DNA of 24,226 nt from DASXYG01 sp036502625 (lineage in GTDB: Bacteria > Actinomycetota > Actinomycetes > Streptosporangiales > Streptosporangiaceae), in the NCBI GenBank assembly GCA_036502625.1, contig DASXYG010000013.1, positions 1 to 24,226 on the forward strand, read 5' to 3'. Shown one piece after another: positions 5,979-14,880 of the stretch. A model generated the notes under the pieces. The model saw nothing but the letters and a program-made list of their open reading frames with translations. It was not told the DNA's origin and did no database searches. Numbering within the stretch: the first letter of the stretch is position 1; each line of letters opens with the position of its first letter. Position numbers and translations under genes: made by a program.

Positions 5979-8729
5979 CTAGCCGAGCAGCCCGGCGACG
6001 GCGGCGCGCACGGCGGCGCCGTCGCCGGCGAAATCCGGGCCGGCCCGGGTGACGAGCTGCGCGACCAGCTCCTCCGGTGTGGCGTCGAGGAAGCGGGCGG
6101 CCACGCGGGTCAGCGCGGCCGGGTCGGCGGCCAGCCCGTGCGCGACGAGCACCTCCGCCACCGCCTGCCACGCCGCGGGCGCGTCGATGAGGTCGCGTAC
6201 GGTGCCGGCCGGGCCCTGGCCGGCCGCGCACGGGTCGGCGGCCGTCCACGTGTGCGCGCCGTGGCGCACCTCGACCGGTTCCGCGCCGGGCACGTGCACG
6301 GTCGCGCGGCAGCCGGGCGGCACGGTGACGTCGAGGGTGAACCGGCCGTCCTCGCGGCGCCAGGTCACCGCCGCCTCGCCGTACGGCGTGAGGTGCCGCG
6401 CCGAGGCGTGCGTCAGCGCGGCGTACGGCACCGGCCGCACGGTGATCTCCCGGTAGCCGGGCGCCGCCGGGGCCAGGCCCGCGACCGTGCGGTGCAGCCA
6501 GTCCGCGACGGCGCCGAGCGCGTAGTGGTTGAACGACGTCATCTGCCCGGGGTTGATCGAGCCGTCGGGCAGCATGCTGTCCCACCGCTCCCAGATCGTC
6601 GTCGCGCCCATCGTCACCGGATACAGCCACGACGGGCAGCCGCGCTCCAGCACCAGCCGGTACGCCAGGTCCGGCCGGCCGGACGCGGTGAGCGCGTCGG
6701 CGACCAGCGGCGTGCCGACGAATCCGGTGGCGATGCGGAACCCGTTCGCGCGCACCAGGTCGGCCAGGCGCCGCCCGGCACCCGCCCGCTGCTCCGGCGT
6801 GGGCAGCAGGCCGAAGGCCAGGGCCAGCGCGTACGCGGTGGGCGCGTCGCCGGCCAGCCGCCCGGCGCCGGTGACGTAGGTGTGCGCGAACGCGCGGCGG
6901 GTGTCGGCGGCGAGCTTCGCGTACGCCTCCGCGGCCGCGTCGCGGCCCAGCACCGTGGCGGCGTCCGCGACGATCTGCGCGGACCGGGCGAGGTACGCGG
7001 TGGCCACGATGTCCGGGTCGGTGGCCGCGGCGAACGGGTCGTCCGGCGGCGCGGCCGGGTCGAGCCAGTCGCCGAACTGGAACCCGCCGCTCCACACGCC
7101 ATCGGTGGCCGACGCGGCGATCCGGTCGACCCAGCCGCGCATGCTCGCGAACTGCCGGTCGAGCACGGCCGGGTCGCCGTACCGCTCGTACAGCACCCAC
7201 GGCACGACCGCGGCCGCGTCGCCCCACGCGGCGGCCGGCGGCGTACGGCCGAGCACGTTCGGCGCGACGAACCCGACGGTGCCGTCCGCCTGCTGGTCGG
7301 CGGCCAGGTCGCCGAGCCACGAGCCGAGGAACCCGGCCGTGTCGAACAGGAAGCTCGCGGTCGGGGCGAACACCTGGATGTCGCCGGTCCAGCCGAGCCG
7401 CTCGTCGCGCTGCGGGCAGTCGGTGGGCACGCTGAGGAAGTTGCCGCGCATGCTCCACACGACGTTCTCGTGGAACCGTTCGAGGTCCGGTTCCGAGCAG
7501 CCGAACCAGCCCGTACGCCGCAGGTCCGAGCCGACCACCACCGCCTCGACGTCGGCCGCCGCCGGATCGGCGCCGGTGATCTCGGCGTAGCGGAACCCGT
7601 GGAAGGTCAGGCCCGGCTCCAGGACCGCGCTCTCGGCGTCGTCCAGGACGTACGTGTCGGTGGCCGCGGCCGTGCGCAGCGGGCGCACGCCCAGCTCGCC
7701 GTCCTCCAGCACCTCGGCGTGGCGGACCGCCACCTCGTCCCCGGCCGCCGTCCCGCGCACGGTCAGCCGCACCCAGCCGACCAGGTTCTGCCCGAAGTCG
7801 ACCAGCGTGCGGCCGGACGGCGAGCGCCACACCGTACGGGCCGGCACCGTCTCGGTGACGCGTACGGGCGGGCCGTCCGGTGCGGTCAGCCGGGCCAGGT
7901 CGGCGTCGAGCACGTCGACCGGGCCGGGGGCGGGCGGGCGCGGGCGCAGGTCGGTGCGCTGGCCGTCGTAGAGGTCGTCGGCGAGCACACCGCTGTCGGC
8001 GGCGGTCCAGCGGTCGTCGGTGCCGATCACCTCGACCGTGCCGTCGTCGTACGCGACCTCCAGTTGCAGGAGCAGCGCCAGGCGGTCGCCGTACACGGCG
8101 CGGCGGCCGTTCCAGCCGAGGCGGCCCCGGTACCAGCCGTTGCCGAGCAGGACGTCCAGGGTGTTGTCGCCCGGATGGAGGAGGGCGGTGACGTCGTGGG
8201 CCTGGTAGCAGAGCCGGTCGGCGTACGCGGTCCAGCCGGGGGCGAGCACCTCGGCGCCGACGCGTTCGCCGTTGACCGACGCGGTGTAGACGCCGTGCGC
8301 GGTCGCGTAGACGCGGGCGGCGCGGATGCCGTCGCGCAGCGCGACCGTACGGCTGAGGACGGGCGCGGGGGCGCCGATCGCGCCGTGGTCGCGGGGGCTG
8401 ACGAAGCGCGCCGACCAGTCCGACGGGCGCAGCGGCCCGGTCTCGGCGGATGACGGGTCGCTCCACGGGCTCCACGCGCCGCCGGAGCGCACGCGGACCC
8501 GCAGCTCGGCGCGGGTGCGGGACGCCAGCGGCGCGAACGGCCAGGGCACGAGCACCTGCTCGGCGGACTCCACGCGCACGGTCTCGGACGCGCCGAGGCG
8601 CAGCTCGTACGCGTCCTGCGCCCACTCCGGGTCGTCCGTGCGGACCCGCCAGGACAGCCGGGGTGTGGCGGTGCCGAGGCCGAGCGGTTCGCCGCGGTGC
8701 TCGAAGCGGACGGGGTCGACGGTGGTCAT
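5979..8729 (-). CDS. Alpha-L-rhamnosidase, GH78 family
   Basis: A 916-residue glycosidase predicted to release terminal alpha-L-rhamnose. It follows the GH78 order: N-terminal Ig-like region (1-100), beta-sandwich region (about 125-300), D-F-G-Q-N (311-315), the (alpha/alpha)6 barrel from about 405, and a C-terminal beta domain. The family signature P-T-D-C-P-Q-R-D-E-R-L-G-W-T-G-D is at 435-450 with E443 as the likely general acid; the second catalytic glutamate is E714 in T-I-W-E-R-W. There is no signal peptide, so it should be cytoplasmic. A helical extension of about 75 residues follows the last beta domain. Its ATG shares one base with the upstream stop (TGATG). Confidence 0.94.
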   Translation of the reverse strand: MTTVDPVRFEHRGEPLGLGTATPRLSWRVRTDDPEWAQDAYELRLGASETVRVESAEQVLVPWPFAPLASRTRAELRVRVRSGGAWSPWSDPSSAETGPLRPSDWSARFVSPRDHGAIGAPAPVLSRTVALRDGIRAARVYATAHGVYTASVNGERVGAEVLAPGWTAYADRLCYQAHDVTALLHPGDNTLDVLLGNGWYRGRLGWNGRRAVYGDRLALLLQLEVAYDDGTVEVIGTDDRWTAADSGVLADDLYDGQRTDLRPRPPAPGPVDVLDADLARLTAPDGPPVRVTETVPARTVWRSPSGRTLVDFGQNLVGWVRLTVRGTAAGDEVAVRHAEVLEDGELGVRPLRTAAATDTYVLDDAESAVLEPGLTFHGFRYAEITGADPAAADVEAVVVGSDLRRTGWFGCSEPDLERFHENVVWSMRGNFLSVPTDCPQRDERLGWTGDIQVFAPTASFLFDTAGFLGSWLGDLAADQQADGTVGFVAPNVLGRTPPAAAWGDAAAVVPWVLYERYGDPAVLDRQFASMRGWVDRIAASATDGVWSGGFQFGDWLDPAAPPDDPFAAATDPDIVATAYLARSAQIVADAATVLGRDAAAEAYAKLAADTRRAFAHTYVTGAGRLAGDAPTAYALALAFGLLPTPEQRAGAGRRLADLVRANGFRIATGFVGTPLVADALTASGRPDLAYRLVLERGCPSWLYPVTMGATTIWERWDSMLPDGSINPGQMTSFNHYALGAVADWLHRTVAGLAPAAPGYREITVRPVPYAALTHASARHLTPYGEAAVTWRREDGRFTLDVTVPPGCRATVHVPGAEPVEVRHGAHTWTAADPCAAGQGPAGTVRDLIDAPAAWQAVAEVLVAHGLAADPAALTRVAARFLDATPEELVAQLVTRAGPDFAGDGAAVRAAVAGLLG

Positions 8730-11700
8730 CAGGCCTCCGGGTCGTCGTGCAGGGTCAGCCTGACCGGTCCGAACAGGCCGGTGCGCACCTGCCCGGCGGC
8801 CACGGCCAGGGTCGGCGACGCGCCGTCGAGGTAGCCCGCGAGGGTGCCGCGTACGACGACGTCGATGTCGTTGGCGCCGGGCCGCAGCGCGCCGGTGATC
8901 TCCGTCCGCCACGGGCCCCAGACCAGGCGGTCCACGAGGACGCCGTTCACGGAGACGTCCGCGGTGCCGCGTACGGCGCCGAGGTCGAGGACGACGCGGC
9001 GGGCGTCCGGCGCGGTCACGGTGGTGCGGTAGCGCACCTCGCCGCCGAGCGCCCGCAGCCCGAGGTCCGCCCAGTCGCCAAGCGGCGCCGCGACCTCCGC
9101 GGTCCGCGCCTCGACCGGCCCGTCGAGCAGCGCACCGCCGCGGCGCCCGTCCACCGCGCGGATCTCCAGCACGACCCCGGCCCCGGCCGGGAGCGGCCCG
9201 GGGAACCGCACCCGCCCGCCATCGAGGCGGTACGTGCCCGGGGCGGGTCCGGTGACGTGCACGGTCACGTCGAGGTCGGTGGGGATGCGCAGGTCCGTGG
9301 CGCCGAGGGGGGCGGCGAAGCGGAGCCGTTCCGTACGGGGCGGGCCCGGGGCGGTGTCCGGGATCGCGGGGGCGACCGTGGTGCCCTGGGCGGCGGCGGG
9401 CTCCAGCCAGTGGGCGCCGGGCAGCGGGTGCGGGCGGGGGCGGGCGCAGACGAACCGGGGGTCGCGGCGGTGGCCGGTGCGGACGGGGGTGCCCGTCCAG
9501 GCCGGGCCGGTGAGCAGGTCGGGGAGGGCGGAGTCGACGGCGGCGGCGCCGTCCGGGCCGAGCAGGAGCGTGAGCGTGTTCGGCCCCGTGCGCAGGGCCG
9601 GGGTGAGGTCGTAGCGGTGGACGCGGATCTCGCGCATGCCCGGGTACGGGTTGAAGTCGCCCTGGCGGCCGAGCTCGGTGCCGTTGAGGCGGACCCGGCA
9701 CGCGCCGTCGCCGGCCACCTGCGCCCAGGCGTCCTCCGGAACGGCGGCGAGGGTGAACGTCCGGGTGAGCTCGTCCCCGGCCAGCCACTCCGGGCGGCGG
9801 TACGCCCCGGGGTCGCGGACCAGGGCGAACGAGGCGCGCAGCGGGCCGTCGCGGTCCGCGGTGAACGCGATCTCCACGGGCACCGTACGGCCCGCGCAGT
9901 CCTCGGGCAGCGGGGTGGACGTCTGGTAGCCGTCCCCCTCGGCGGGCAGCTCGCGGCCGTCCACGACGACCCGCCGCGCCGCGCCCGCGCCGACCGCCAG
10001 GTGCAGGCCGGGCTCGGGCACCGGGAGGTGCGTCCGCACCGCCACCTCGCCGCCCGCCGCCACGTACCGCCAGTCGAGGAACTCCTCCGGCACGTGGCCC
10101 TTGGGCCCGAGCGTGTCCGCGTGCGCCGGATCGTGCGCGATCCCCCGCGCCGGCGACCACTCCGCCGCCCGCCAGGTGCCATCCGGCTCACGCGCCTCGG
10201 CGAAGGCCCCGAACCCCGCCGTCACCGCGCGCCACTCCCCCGCGTCCGTACGGTGCTCCATGCGCCAGACCTCGACGGGCAGCACGCCGGTGCGCTCCCG
10301 CGCGGCCAGGTCGCCGTGTTCGTTGTCCAGCGTCGACCGGGCGGCCGCCCGCCACGGGCCGTCCACCGCGACCTCCCCGGTGACCGGGCCGGGCGGCACG
10401 TACGTCGCGTCCGGCAGCCCCTCCCCGAGCACGAGCAGCTCCATCGCCCCGTCCGCGAACGGCACGTCCACCACCCAGGAGCCGCCCGCGGCCGGGCGCA
10501 CCGCGAGTTCCGAGCGGCGCCCGGTGGAGGGGTCCCAGCGCTGGGCGCGGGGGCGGGGAATGCCCGTGACCTCGACGCGGGCCGTACGGTCCGCGGGCGG
10601 CACGAACGTGTAGCCGCCGGCGCGGAGCCGGTCCCAGTACGCGTTCCAGTCCAGCCCGGCCTCGTGCCACCCCTCGCCGAGCCGCACGATCGGCGCCCGC
10701 GTGCCGCTGCGCTCGTCGTGCGCGGTGAGCAGCACCACGTACGCGCCCCCGCTCCGCCGCACCAGCACGGGCACGTCCGCCCGCACCCGCACGGGCCCCT
10801 CCGCCACCAGCGGCGGCACATCCTCCGGCCCGCGCACCCGCACGGCCCCGGCCTCCACCCCTTCCGGCACCCGCCCCACGCACACCACCGCGCCCCCCGC
10901 GCGGCTCAGCTCGCGCAGCCGGGCGGCGGTCTCCGGCGGCAGGGTCGTGAGCTCCGGCAGCACGACCGTGCGGTACGCCTCATCCCCCACCCGCAGCGCG
11001 CCGTCGCGGACGACCCCGCTCGCCACGGTCGCCTCGTCGAGCACGTCGTGGTCGATGCCCGCCCGGTCCAGGACGCCGCGCCGCTCGTCCAGCCACGACC
11101 CCATCCCGTTCAGCTCCTGGAAGCACGCCGCCGCGCGGGACGCGGGGGGCAGCGGGCCGTCGAGGGTCACGTACGCCTGGGCGGTCTCCGTCGGCGTCAC
11201 CAGCGCCACGTCGCACACGTGCGTCCCGGCGGTGAGCACCGCGCACAGCCGGGCGACCGCCCCGGCGAACCGGTGGTACGACGGCCAGTACGGCTGCCGC
11301 CAGCACGTGGACGGCGGCGCCCACTCCCACCACCCGCCCACCGTGGCGTAGTACACGGCGTGCGGGTCGTACAGCGTGGCGCCGCGGCGCAGGAACGGCG
11401 CGAGCCAGTCGTAGGTCTCCTCCAGCGTGCCGCCCCAGCCCGAGGAGTGGAACGCCTCGATCCAGGTGCGCGGATGGCCCCGGGTGTGCGCCAGCGAGCT
11501 GTGCACCTTGGGGTCGCCCCAGTGGTCGCTGCCGGGCGCGCGGTAGCCGGCGTGCGTGCCGAGGTAGTCGCCGTACACCGCGACGCCGCCCACCGGGTCG
11601 CCCTCGCGCGCCGGCGACCGCTGGTCGAACCCGCACACGAGGCCGCGCGAGGTGAGCCAGCGCTCCAGCGGGTCGAAGAACGCGCGCCGGGCCAGCCGCG

Positions 11701-12376
11701 CCCGGTGCGCGTGGTAGTCGCGGCGCACCCGGGCGGCCGCGTCGTTCTCGCCGCCGAACAGCGCGGCGCGCACGGGGAGCAGGTCGTACCCGTACGCCTC
11801 GGCGAACGTCTCCGCGAAGCCGCGCCCCCAGGTGGGCATCGCGGGCAGCTCGTCCTGGAAGAAGCCGGGGATGACGGTGCCGAACCACCGCCCGAGCGCG
11901 CGGTCCAGCTCCCCGTGCACCCGGTCGATCAGCGCCGCGCACGCCTCCGTGCCGAAGTAGTCGAACCCGCTGACCTGCGTCTCGATCGCGCCGGACGGGT
12001 CACGCCGCAGCGCCAGCCCGGCGAACTCCGGGCGCGCGGCGGTGAGCGCGCCCTGGAAGTTGGCGCCGGAGAACCCGATCTGGTCGTACATCCACAGCCG
12101 GAACCCCAGCTCGCGGGCGTCCGCGCAGGCGCCGTCGACGAGGTCGAGCCACTGCGGGCTGAGGAACGGCGGGTCGTCGGCGACCGCGCCGAACATCGGC
12201 CCCGCGGGCGCCAGGCACATCACGACCGCCTGCCGTACGCCCTGGTCGGCCAGCCTGCCCATCTGCGTGCGCAGCCGGGCGCGGTCCACCGGGGCGCCGC
12301 TCCACCACCACAGCGGCAGCGGGCCGAACTCCGGCGCCGGATCGGCGAACCGCGCCAGCAGGTCAGCGGACGTCAT
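8729..12376 (-). CDS. GH106-like alpha-L-rhamnosidase
   Basis: A large 1,215-residue hydrolase. The N-terminal P-L-P-L-W-W-W-S-G (19-27), L-W-M-Y-D-Q-I-G-F-S-G (94-104), F-F-Q-D-E-L (172-177) and T-W-I-E-A-F-H-S-S-G-W-G-G-T (304-317) fit the catalytic domain of GH106-type rhamnosidases. E176 and E307, 131 residues apart, are the best candidates for the catalytic pair. The C-terminal half contains beta-sandwich, carbohydrate-binding-like segments (for example near 855-1000). No signal peptide is present. It overlaps the transporter gene by 4 nt upstream and the GH78 gene by 1 nt downstream, so all three are co-expressed. Assignment to GH106 rests on motif recall; a related unclassified family is possible. 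Confidence 0.83.
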   Translation of the reverse strand: MTSADLLARFADPAPEFGPLPLWWWSGAPVDRARLRTQMGRLADQGVRQAVVMCLAPAGPMFGAVADDPPFLSPQWLDLVDGACADARELGFRLWMYDQIGFSGANFQGALTAARPEFAGLALRRDPSGAIETQVSGFDYFGTEACAALIDRVHGELDRALGRWFGTVIPGFFQDELPAMPTWGRGFAETFAEAYGYDLLPVRAALFGGENDAAARVRRDYHAHRARLARRAFFDPLERWLTSRGLVCGFDQRSPAREGDPVGGVAVYGDYLGTHAGYRAPGSDHWGDPKVHSSLAHTRGHPRTWIEAFHSSGWGGTLEETYDWLAPFLRRGATLYDPHAVYYATVGGWWEWAPPSTCWRQPYWPSYHRFAGAVARLCAVLTAGTHVCDVALVTPTETAQAYVTLDGPLPPASRAAACFQELNGMGSWLDERRGVLDRAGIDHDVLDEATVASGVVRDGALRVGDEAYRTVVLPELTTLPPETAARLRELSRAGGAVVCVGRVPEGVEAGAVRVRGPEDVPPLVAEGPVRVRADVPVLVRRSGGAYVVLLTAHDERSGTRAPIVRLGEGWHEAGLDWNAYWDRLRAGGYTFVPPADRTARVEVTGIPRPRAQRWDPSTGRRSELAVRPAAGGSWVVDVPFADGAMELLVLGEGLPDATYVPPGPVTGEVAVDGPWRAAARSTLDNEHGDLAARERTGVLPVEVWRMEHRTDAGEWRAVTAGFGAFAEAREPDGTWRAAEWSPARGIAHDPAHADTLGPKGHVPEEFLDWRYVAAGGEVAVRTHLPVPEPGLHLAVGAGAARRVVVDGRELPAEGDGYQTSTPLPEDCAGRTVPVEIAFTADRDGPLRASFALVRDPGAYRRPEWLAGDELTRTFTLAAVPEDAWAQVAGDGACRVRLNGTELGRQGDFNPYPGMREIRVHRYDLTPALRTGPNTLTLLLGPDGAAAVDSALPDLLTGPAWTGTPVRTGHRRDPRFVCARPRPHPLPGAHWLEPAAAQGTTVAPAIPDTAPGPPRTERLRFAAPLGATDLRIPTDLDVTVHVTGPAPGTYRLDGGRVRFPGPLPAGAGVVLEIRAVDGRRGGALLDGPVEARTAEVAAPLGDWADLGLRALGGEVRYRTTVTAPDARRVVLDLGAVRGTADVSVNGVLVDRLVWGPWRTEITGALRPGANDIDVVVRGTLAGYLDGASPTLAVAAGQVRTGLFGPVRLTLHDDPEA

Positions 12377-13677
12377 ACGGTGGCACGCTCGGCCTCGATG
12401 TGCTCAAGGGACTTGCCCGAGGTGTCCGGCATGAAGAAGAACCCGACGGCGCCGCTGATGATCAGGAACACCGACAGCAGCGCGGCGACCGGCCCGATTC
12501 CGGCGCCGGCGAGGATCGGCACGAAGAAGCTCCAAATGCCGAGGCACGTGCGCGCGACGCCGAACGTGAACCCCTGCGCGGTGCCGCGCAGCATCGTGGG
12601 GAACAGCTCCTGGCTGAACGTCTTGTAGAACGCCTCGCCGGCCAGCCCGGCGCCGACCGCGAACAGCACGATGTTCGCGATGATCACCGGGATCGTGAAC
12701 GGGAACACGAGGTACGCGGCGTACGCGAGCACCTGCATCATCCCGCCCGCGCCCCACATGAGCCGCCGCGTCGCGTGCGACCGGTCGGCGTACGGCATGA
12801 ACAGCCAGATCGTCACGATGATCCCGATGACGAACCCGGCGCACGACAGCGCCACGCTCGCCGCCTGGCTCCCGGCGTGCAGCGTCTTGATGATGTACGG
12901 GGTGAAGATGCCGCCGGTGCCGGCCGCGATGTTCCAGAAGACGTAGATGGTGGCCGTCCACACCAGCGCCCGCAGGTTCGGCCCGCGGAACAGCTCGCGG
13001 TAGCGGTGCGCCACCGCGCGGATGCCGGCCTTCTCCGATGCGGACCGCCAGCGCACCGACTCCGTCAGCCCCTGCCGCAGCGCCCAGGTGACCAGCGCGA
13101 CGAGGCAGAGGTGGGCGAACACGATGCGGATGCCCAGCAGCCCGAACGGCGCCAGGACCAGCGCGAGCACCAGCACGACCACCGGGCCGGCGTTCCACGC
13201 GACCTGCGTGAAGCCGAGCAGCTTGCCGCGGGCGCGCGCCGGCGAGAACTCCCCGACCAGCGCCAGGGACGTGGGGACGTCGGCGCCGACGGCGAGGCCC
13301 ACCACGAACGTGCCGGCGAACAGCATCGCCGGGTTCATCGTGAACGTGATGCAGAGGATGCCGAGCGCGTAGATGAGCAGGTCGTACTTGTAGATGCGCT
13401 TGCGGCCGAGCCGGTCTCCGAGGCGCCCGCCGACGAACGCGCCGATCGCGCAGCCGATGGCGTTGGGCCCGATCGCGGCCAGCGCCCCGACCGCGCCGCC
13501 GCTGAGATGGTAGGTGGTCTGGAACAGCGCGAGCCCGGCGCTCAGCGCCACGATCGAGCCCGCGTCCAGATACGAGGCCATCCCCGCGAGGACGGACCAG
13601 CGCCATTGTTGGGAGGTGATCGTGTTCTCGTCGCCCTGGCCGGCCGTCAGGCCGGCCTCCTGTCCCCGGTTCGCCAT
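12373..13677 (-). CDS. MFS transporter, sugar/inositol porter type
   Basis: A 434-residue, twelve-helix transporter. The G-G-R-L-G-D-R-L-G-R-K-R loop (83-94) and the C-terminal P-D-T-S-G-K-S-L-E-H-I-E mark the sugar-porter/inositol-porter branch of the MFS. The ATG at 13677 is chosen because GAGGAG lies 6 nt upstream; an in-frame GTG at 13710 lies within the upstream inverted repeat and lacks such a site. It is the first gene of the rhamnosidase operon and presumably imports the rhamnosylated substrate, or the freed sugar. Expression is probably controlled by the divergent LacI protein. Confidence 0.88.
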   Translation of the reverse strand: MANRGQEAGLTAGQGDENTITSQQWRWSVLAGMASYLDAGSIVALSAGLALFQTTYHLSGGAVGALAAIGPNAIGCAIGAFVGGRLGDRLGRKRIYKYDLLIYALGILCITFTMNPAMLFAGTFVVGLAVGADVPTSLALVGEFSPARARGKLLGFTQVAWNAGPVVVLVLALVLAPFGLLGIRIVFAHLCLVALVTWALRQGLTESVRWRSASEKAGIRAVAHRYRELFRGPNLRALVWTATIYVFWNIAAGTGGIFTPYIIKTLHAGSQAASVALSCAGFVIGIIVTIWLFMPYADRSHATRRLMWGAGGMMQVLAYAAYLVFPFTIPVIIANIVLFAVGAGLAGEAFYKTFSQELFPTMLRGTAQGFTFGVARTCLGIWSFFVPILAGAGIGPVAALLSVFLIISGAVGFFFMPDTSGKSLEHIEAERATV

Positions 13678-13695
13678 GGGGGGCTCCTCGCCGCC

Positions 13696-13711
13696 AGTGA
13701 CCCGCGTCACT
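13696..13711. promoter_or_regulatory. Inverted repeat in the leader of the porter operon
   Basis: AGTGAC (13696-13701) and GTCACT (13706-13711) are perfect arms around CCGC. It lies directly beside the LacI-type operator and downstream of the predicted start of transcription. It could be a second regulator's site or a leader hairpin. Confidence 0.45.
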
Positions 13712-13723
13712 TTAAACGTATTA
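13712..13723. promoter_or_regulatory. LacI-type operator O1 (porter operon side)
   Basis: TTAAACGTATTA has the central CG and A/T-rich arms of LacI-family operators and matches the core TGAAACGTTTAA of the second site in 9 of 12 positions. It lies just past the -10 of the predicted minus-strand promoter, a position suited to repression. Confidence 0.55.
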
Positions 13724-13729
13724 GGTGGG

Positions 13730-13757
13730 AGGGTAACCCCGTCCGAAATGCTGTCAA
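13730..13757 (-). promoter_or_regulatory. Promoter of the porter-rhamnosidase operon
   Basis: On the minus strand a perfect TTGACA -35 (13757-13752) is followed after 16 nt by TACCCT (13735-13730), a TAnnnT -10. Transcription would begin at about 13724, at the edge of operator O1, giving a leader of about 45 nt before the porter ATG. Confidence 0.6.
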
Positions 13758-13776
13758 GGGACTGGTCGTCTCTGGC

Positions 13777-13803
13777 TTGACGGCCTCATGAAACGTTTAA
13801 TGT
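13777..13803 (+). promoter_or_regulatory. Promoter of the lacI-type gene
   Basis: TTGACG (13777-13782) and TAATGT (13798-13803) lie 15 nt apart and are overlapped by operator O2. The spacing is short, so this is tentative. The location predicts autorepression. Confidence 0.4.
13787..13802. promoter_or_regulatory. LacI-type operator O2
   Basis: CATGAAACGTTTAATG is a 16-bp palindrome centred on CG with one mismatched pair, a classic LacI/GalR operator form. It lies 24 nt upstream of the regulator's ATG and over its predicted promoter. Confidence 0.72.
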
Positions 13804-13825
13804 ACGGGTGGGTGGAAGGGGTCCG

Positions 13826-14809
13826 ATGGTCGGGATCAAGGACGTCGCGGAGCGCGCCGGGGTGTCGATCGCGACGGTGTCCAACGTCGTCAACCATCCG
13901 CACCTCGTCGCCGAGGCGACGCGCACGCGGGTGCGGTCGGCGATCGAGGAGCTCGGCTACGTACGCGACGAGTCGGCCCGGCAGCTCCGCGCGGGCCGCA
14001 GCCGCATCATCGCGCTCCTGGTGCTCGACCTCGGCAACCCGTTCTTCGTCGACATCGTGCGCGGCGCCGAGGAGGCCGCGCACGACCACGGGCTCAACGT
14101 GATCAGTTGCAACAGCGGGCAGCGGGTCGAGCTCGAGACGTCGTACCTCTCGCTGCTGGCCGAGCAGCGGGTGCGCGGCGTGCTGCTCAGCCCGGTCGGC
14201 ACCCCGGGCGGCTCGCTCGCCGCGTTCCGCCGTACGGGCACGCCGTACGTCCTGGTCGACCGCAAGGTGCCGGAGAAGGACGCCAGCTCGGTTTCGGTGG
14301 ACGACGTCGCCGGCGGCGCGCTGGCCATGCGCCACCTGGTGGACACCGGCCACGAGCGGGTCGCGTTCGTCAACGGCCCGGACATCCTGGCCCAGTGCCG
14401 CGACCGCCGCGCCGGAGTCCGCACGGTGTCCGGCGCCGAGGTGACCGTGCTCGAGGTCGACCACCTCGACGTGGCGTCCGGCCGCGACGCCGGGGCCCGG
14501 CTGCTCGGCATCAGCCCGCGGCCCACCGCGGTGTTCTGCGCCAACGACCTGCTGGCCCTGGGCGTGCTGCAGGCCATGGTCGGCGCCGGGGTGCGGGTAC
14601 CGTCCGAGATGGCCATCGTGGGCTACGACGACAACGAGTTCGCCGCCGCGGCCGCCGTACCGCTGACCTCCGTACGCCAGCCCGCCCGCCGCATCGGCCG
14701 CACCGCCGCCGAGCTGCTGATCGCCGAGACGAGCGACGACGGACCGCGCGAACGCCGGGCGGTGGTGTTCACGCCGGAGCTGGTGGTCCGCCGGTCGTCG
14801 CAGGTCTGA
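13826..14809 (+). CDS. LacI family transcriptional regulator
   Basis: A 327-residue regulator. The HTH (I-K-D-V-A-E-R-A-G-V-S-I-A-T-V-S-N-V-V-N, residues 4-23) and hinge region (about 45-58) are followed by a periplasmic-binding-protein-like sugar domain, with A-L-L-V-L-D-L-G-N-P-F-F near 64-75 and V-G-Y-D-D-N-E-F near 270. The ATG at 13826 has GGAAGGG at 13814-13820; a GTG at 13808 would add six residues but lacks this. It is divergent from the porter-rhamnosidase operon, with operators between, and is followed by the GH30 gene after 71 nt. It most likely represses both arms until an imported sugar binds it. The inducer is unknown; rhamnose or a rhamnosyl oligosaccharide is a guess. Confidence 0.93.
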   Translation: MVGIKDVAERAGVSIATVSNVVNHPHLVAEATRTRVRSAIEELGYVRDESARQLRAGRSRIIALLVLDLGNPFFVDIVRGAEEAAHDHGLNVISCNSGQRVELETSYLSLLAEQRVRGVLLSPVGTPGGSLAAFRRTGTPYVLVDRKVPEKDASSVSVDDVAGGALAMRHLVDTGHERVAFVNGPDILAQCRDRRAGVRTVSGAEVTVLEVDHLDVASGRDAGARLLGISPRPTAVFCANDLLALGVLQAMVGAGVRVPSEMAIVGYDDNEFAAAAAVPLTSVRQPARRIGRTAAELLIAETSDDGPRERRAVVFTPELVVRRSSQV

Positions 14810-14829
14810 GGGGCGCCGCCGGTCACGTT

Positions 14830-14844
14830 CCGCGGTTGCCGCGG
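14830..14844. other. Small hairpin between lacI-type gene and GH30 gene
   Basis: CCGCGG-TTG-CCGCGG gives a 6-bp stem without a T-tract. It may be a weak attenuator or chance in GC-rich DNA. Confidence 0.3.
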
Positions 14845-14880
14845 TCCCGGGCGGGTGAGAACCGGCTTGGGGGTGGCGGG

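Noticed and set aside
5893..8625. Long minus-strand ORF of about 910 residues across the GH78 gene
   Set aside because: It is an Arg/Pro-rich shadow frame of the GH78 gene, which shows full family motifs.
13678..13710. GTG start at 13710 for the sugar porter
   Set aside because: It lies in an inverted repeat near the promoter and lacks a ribosome binding site, while the ATG at 13677 has GAGGAG at 6 nt.
12400..13791. Plus-strand ORF of about 460 residues across the sugar porter gene
   Set aside because: A charged shadow frame opposite a clear twelve-helix transporter.
14830..14844. Terminator separating the lacI-type gene from the GH30 gene
   Set aside because: The 6-bp stem is short and lacks a T-tract; such palindromes are common by chance at this GC content, so co-transcription remains possible.
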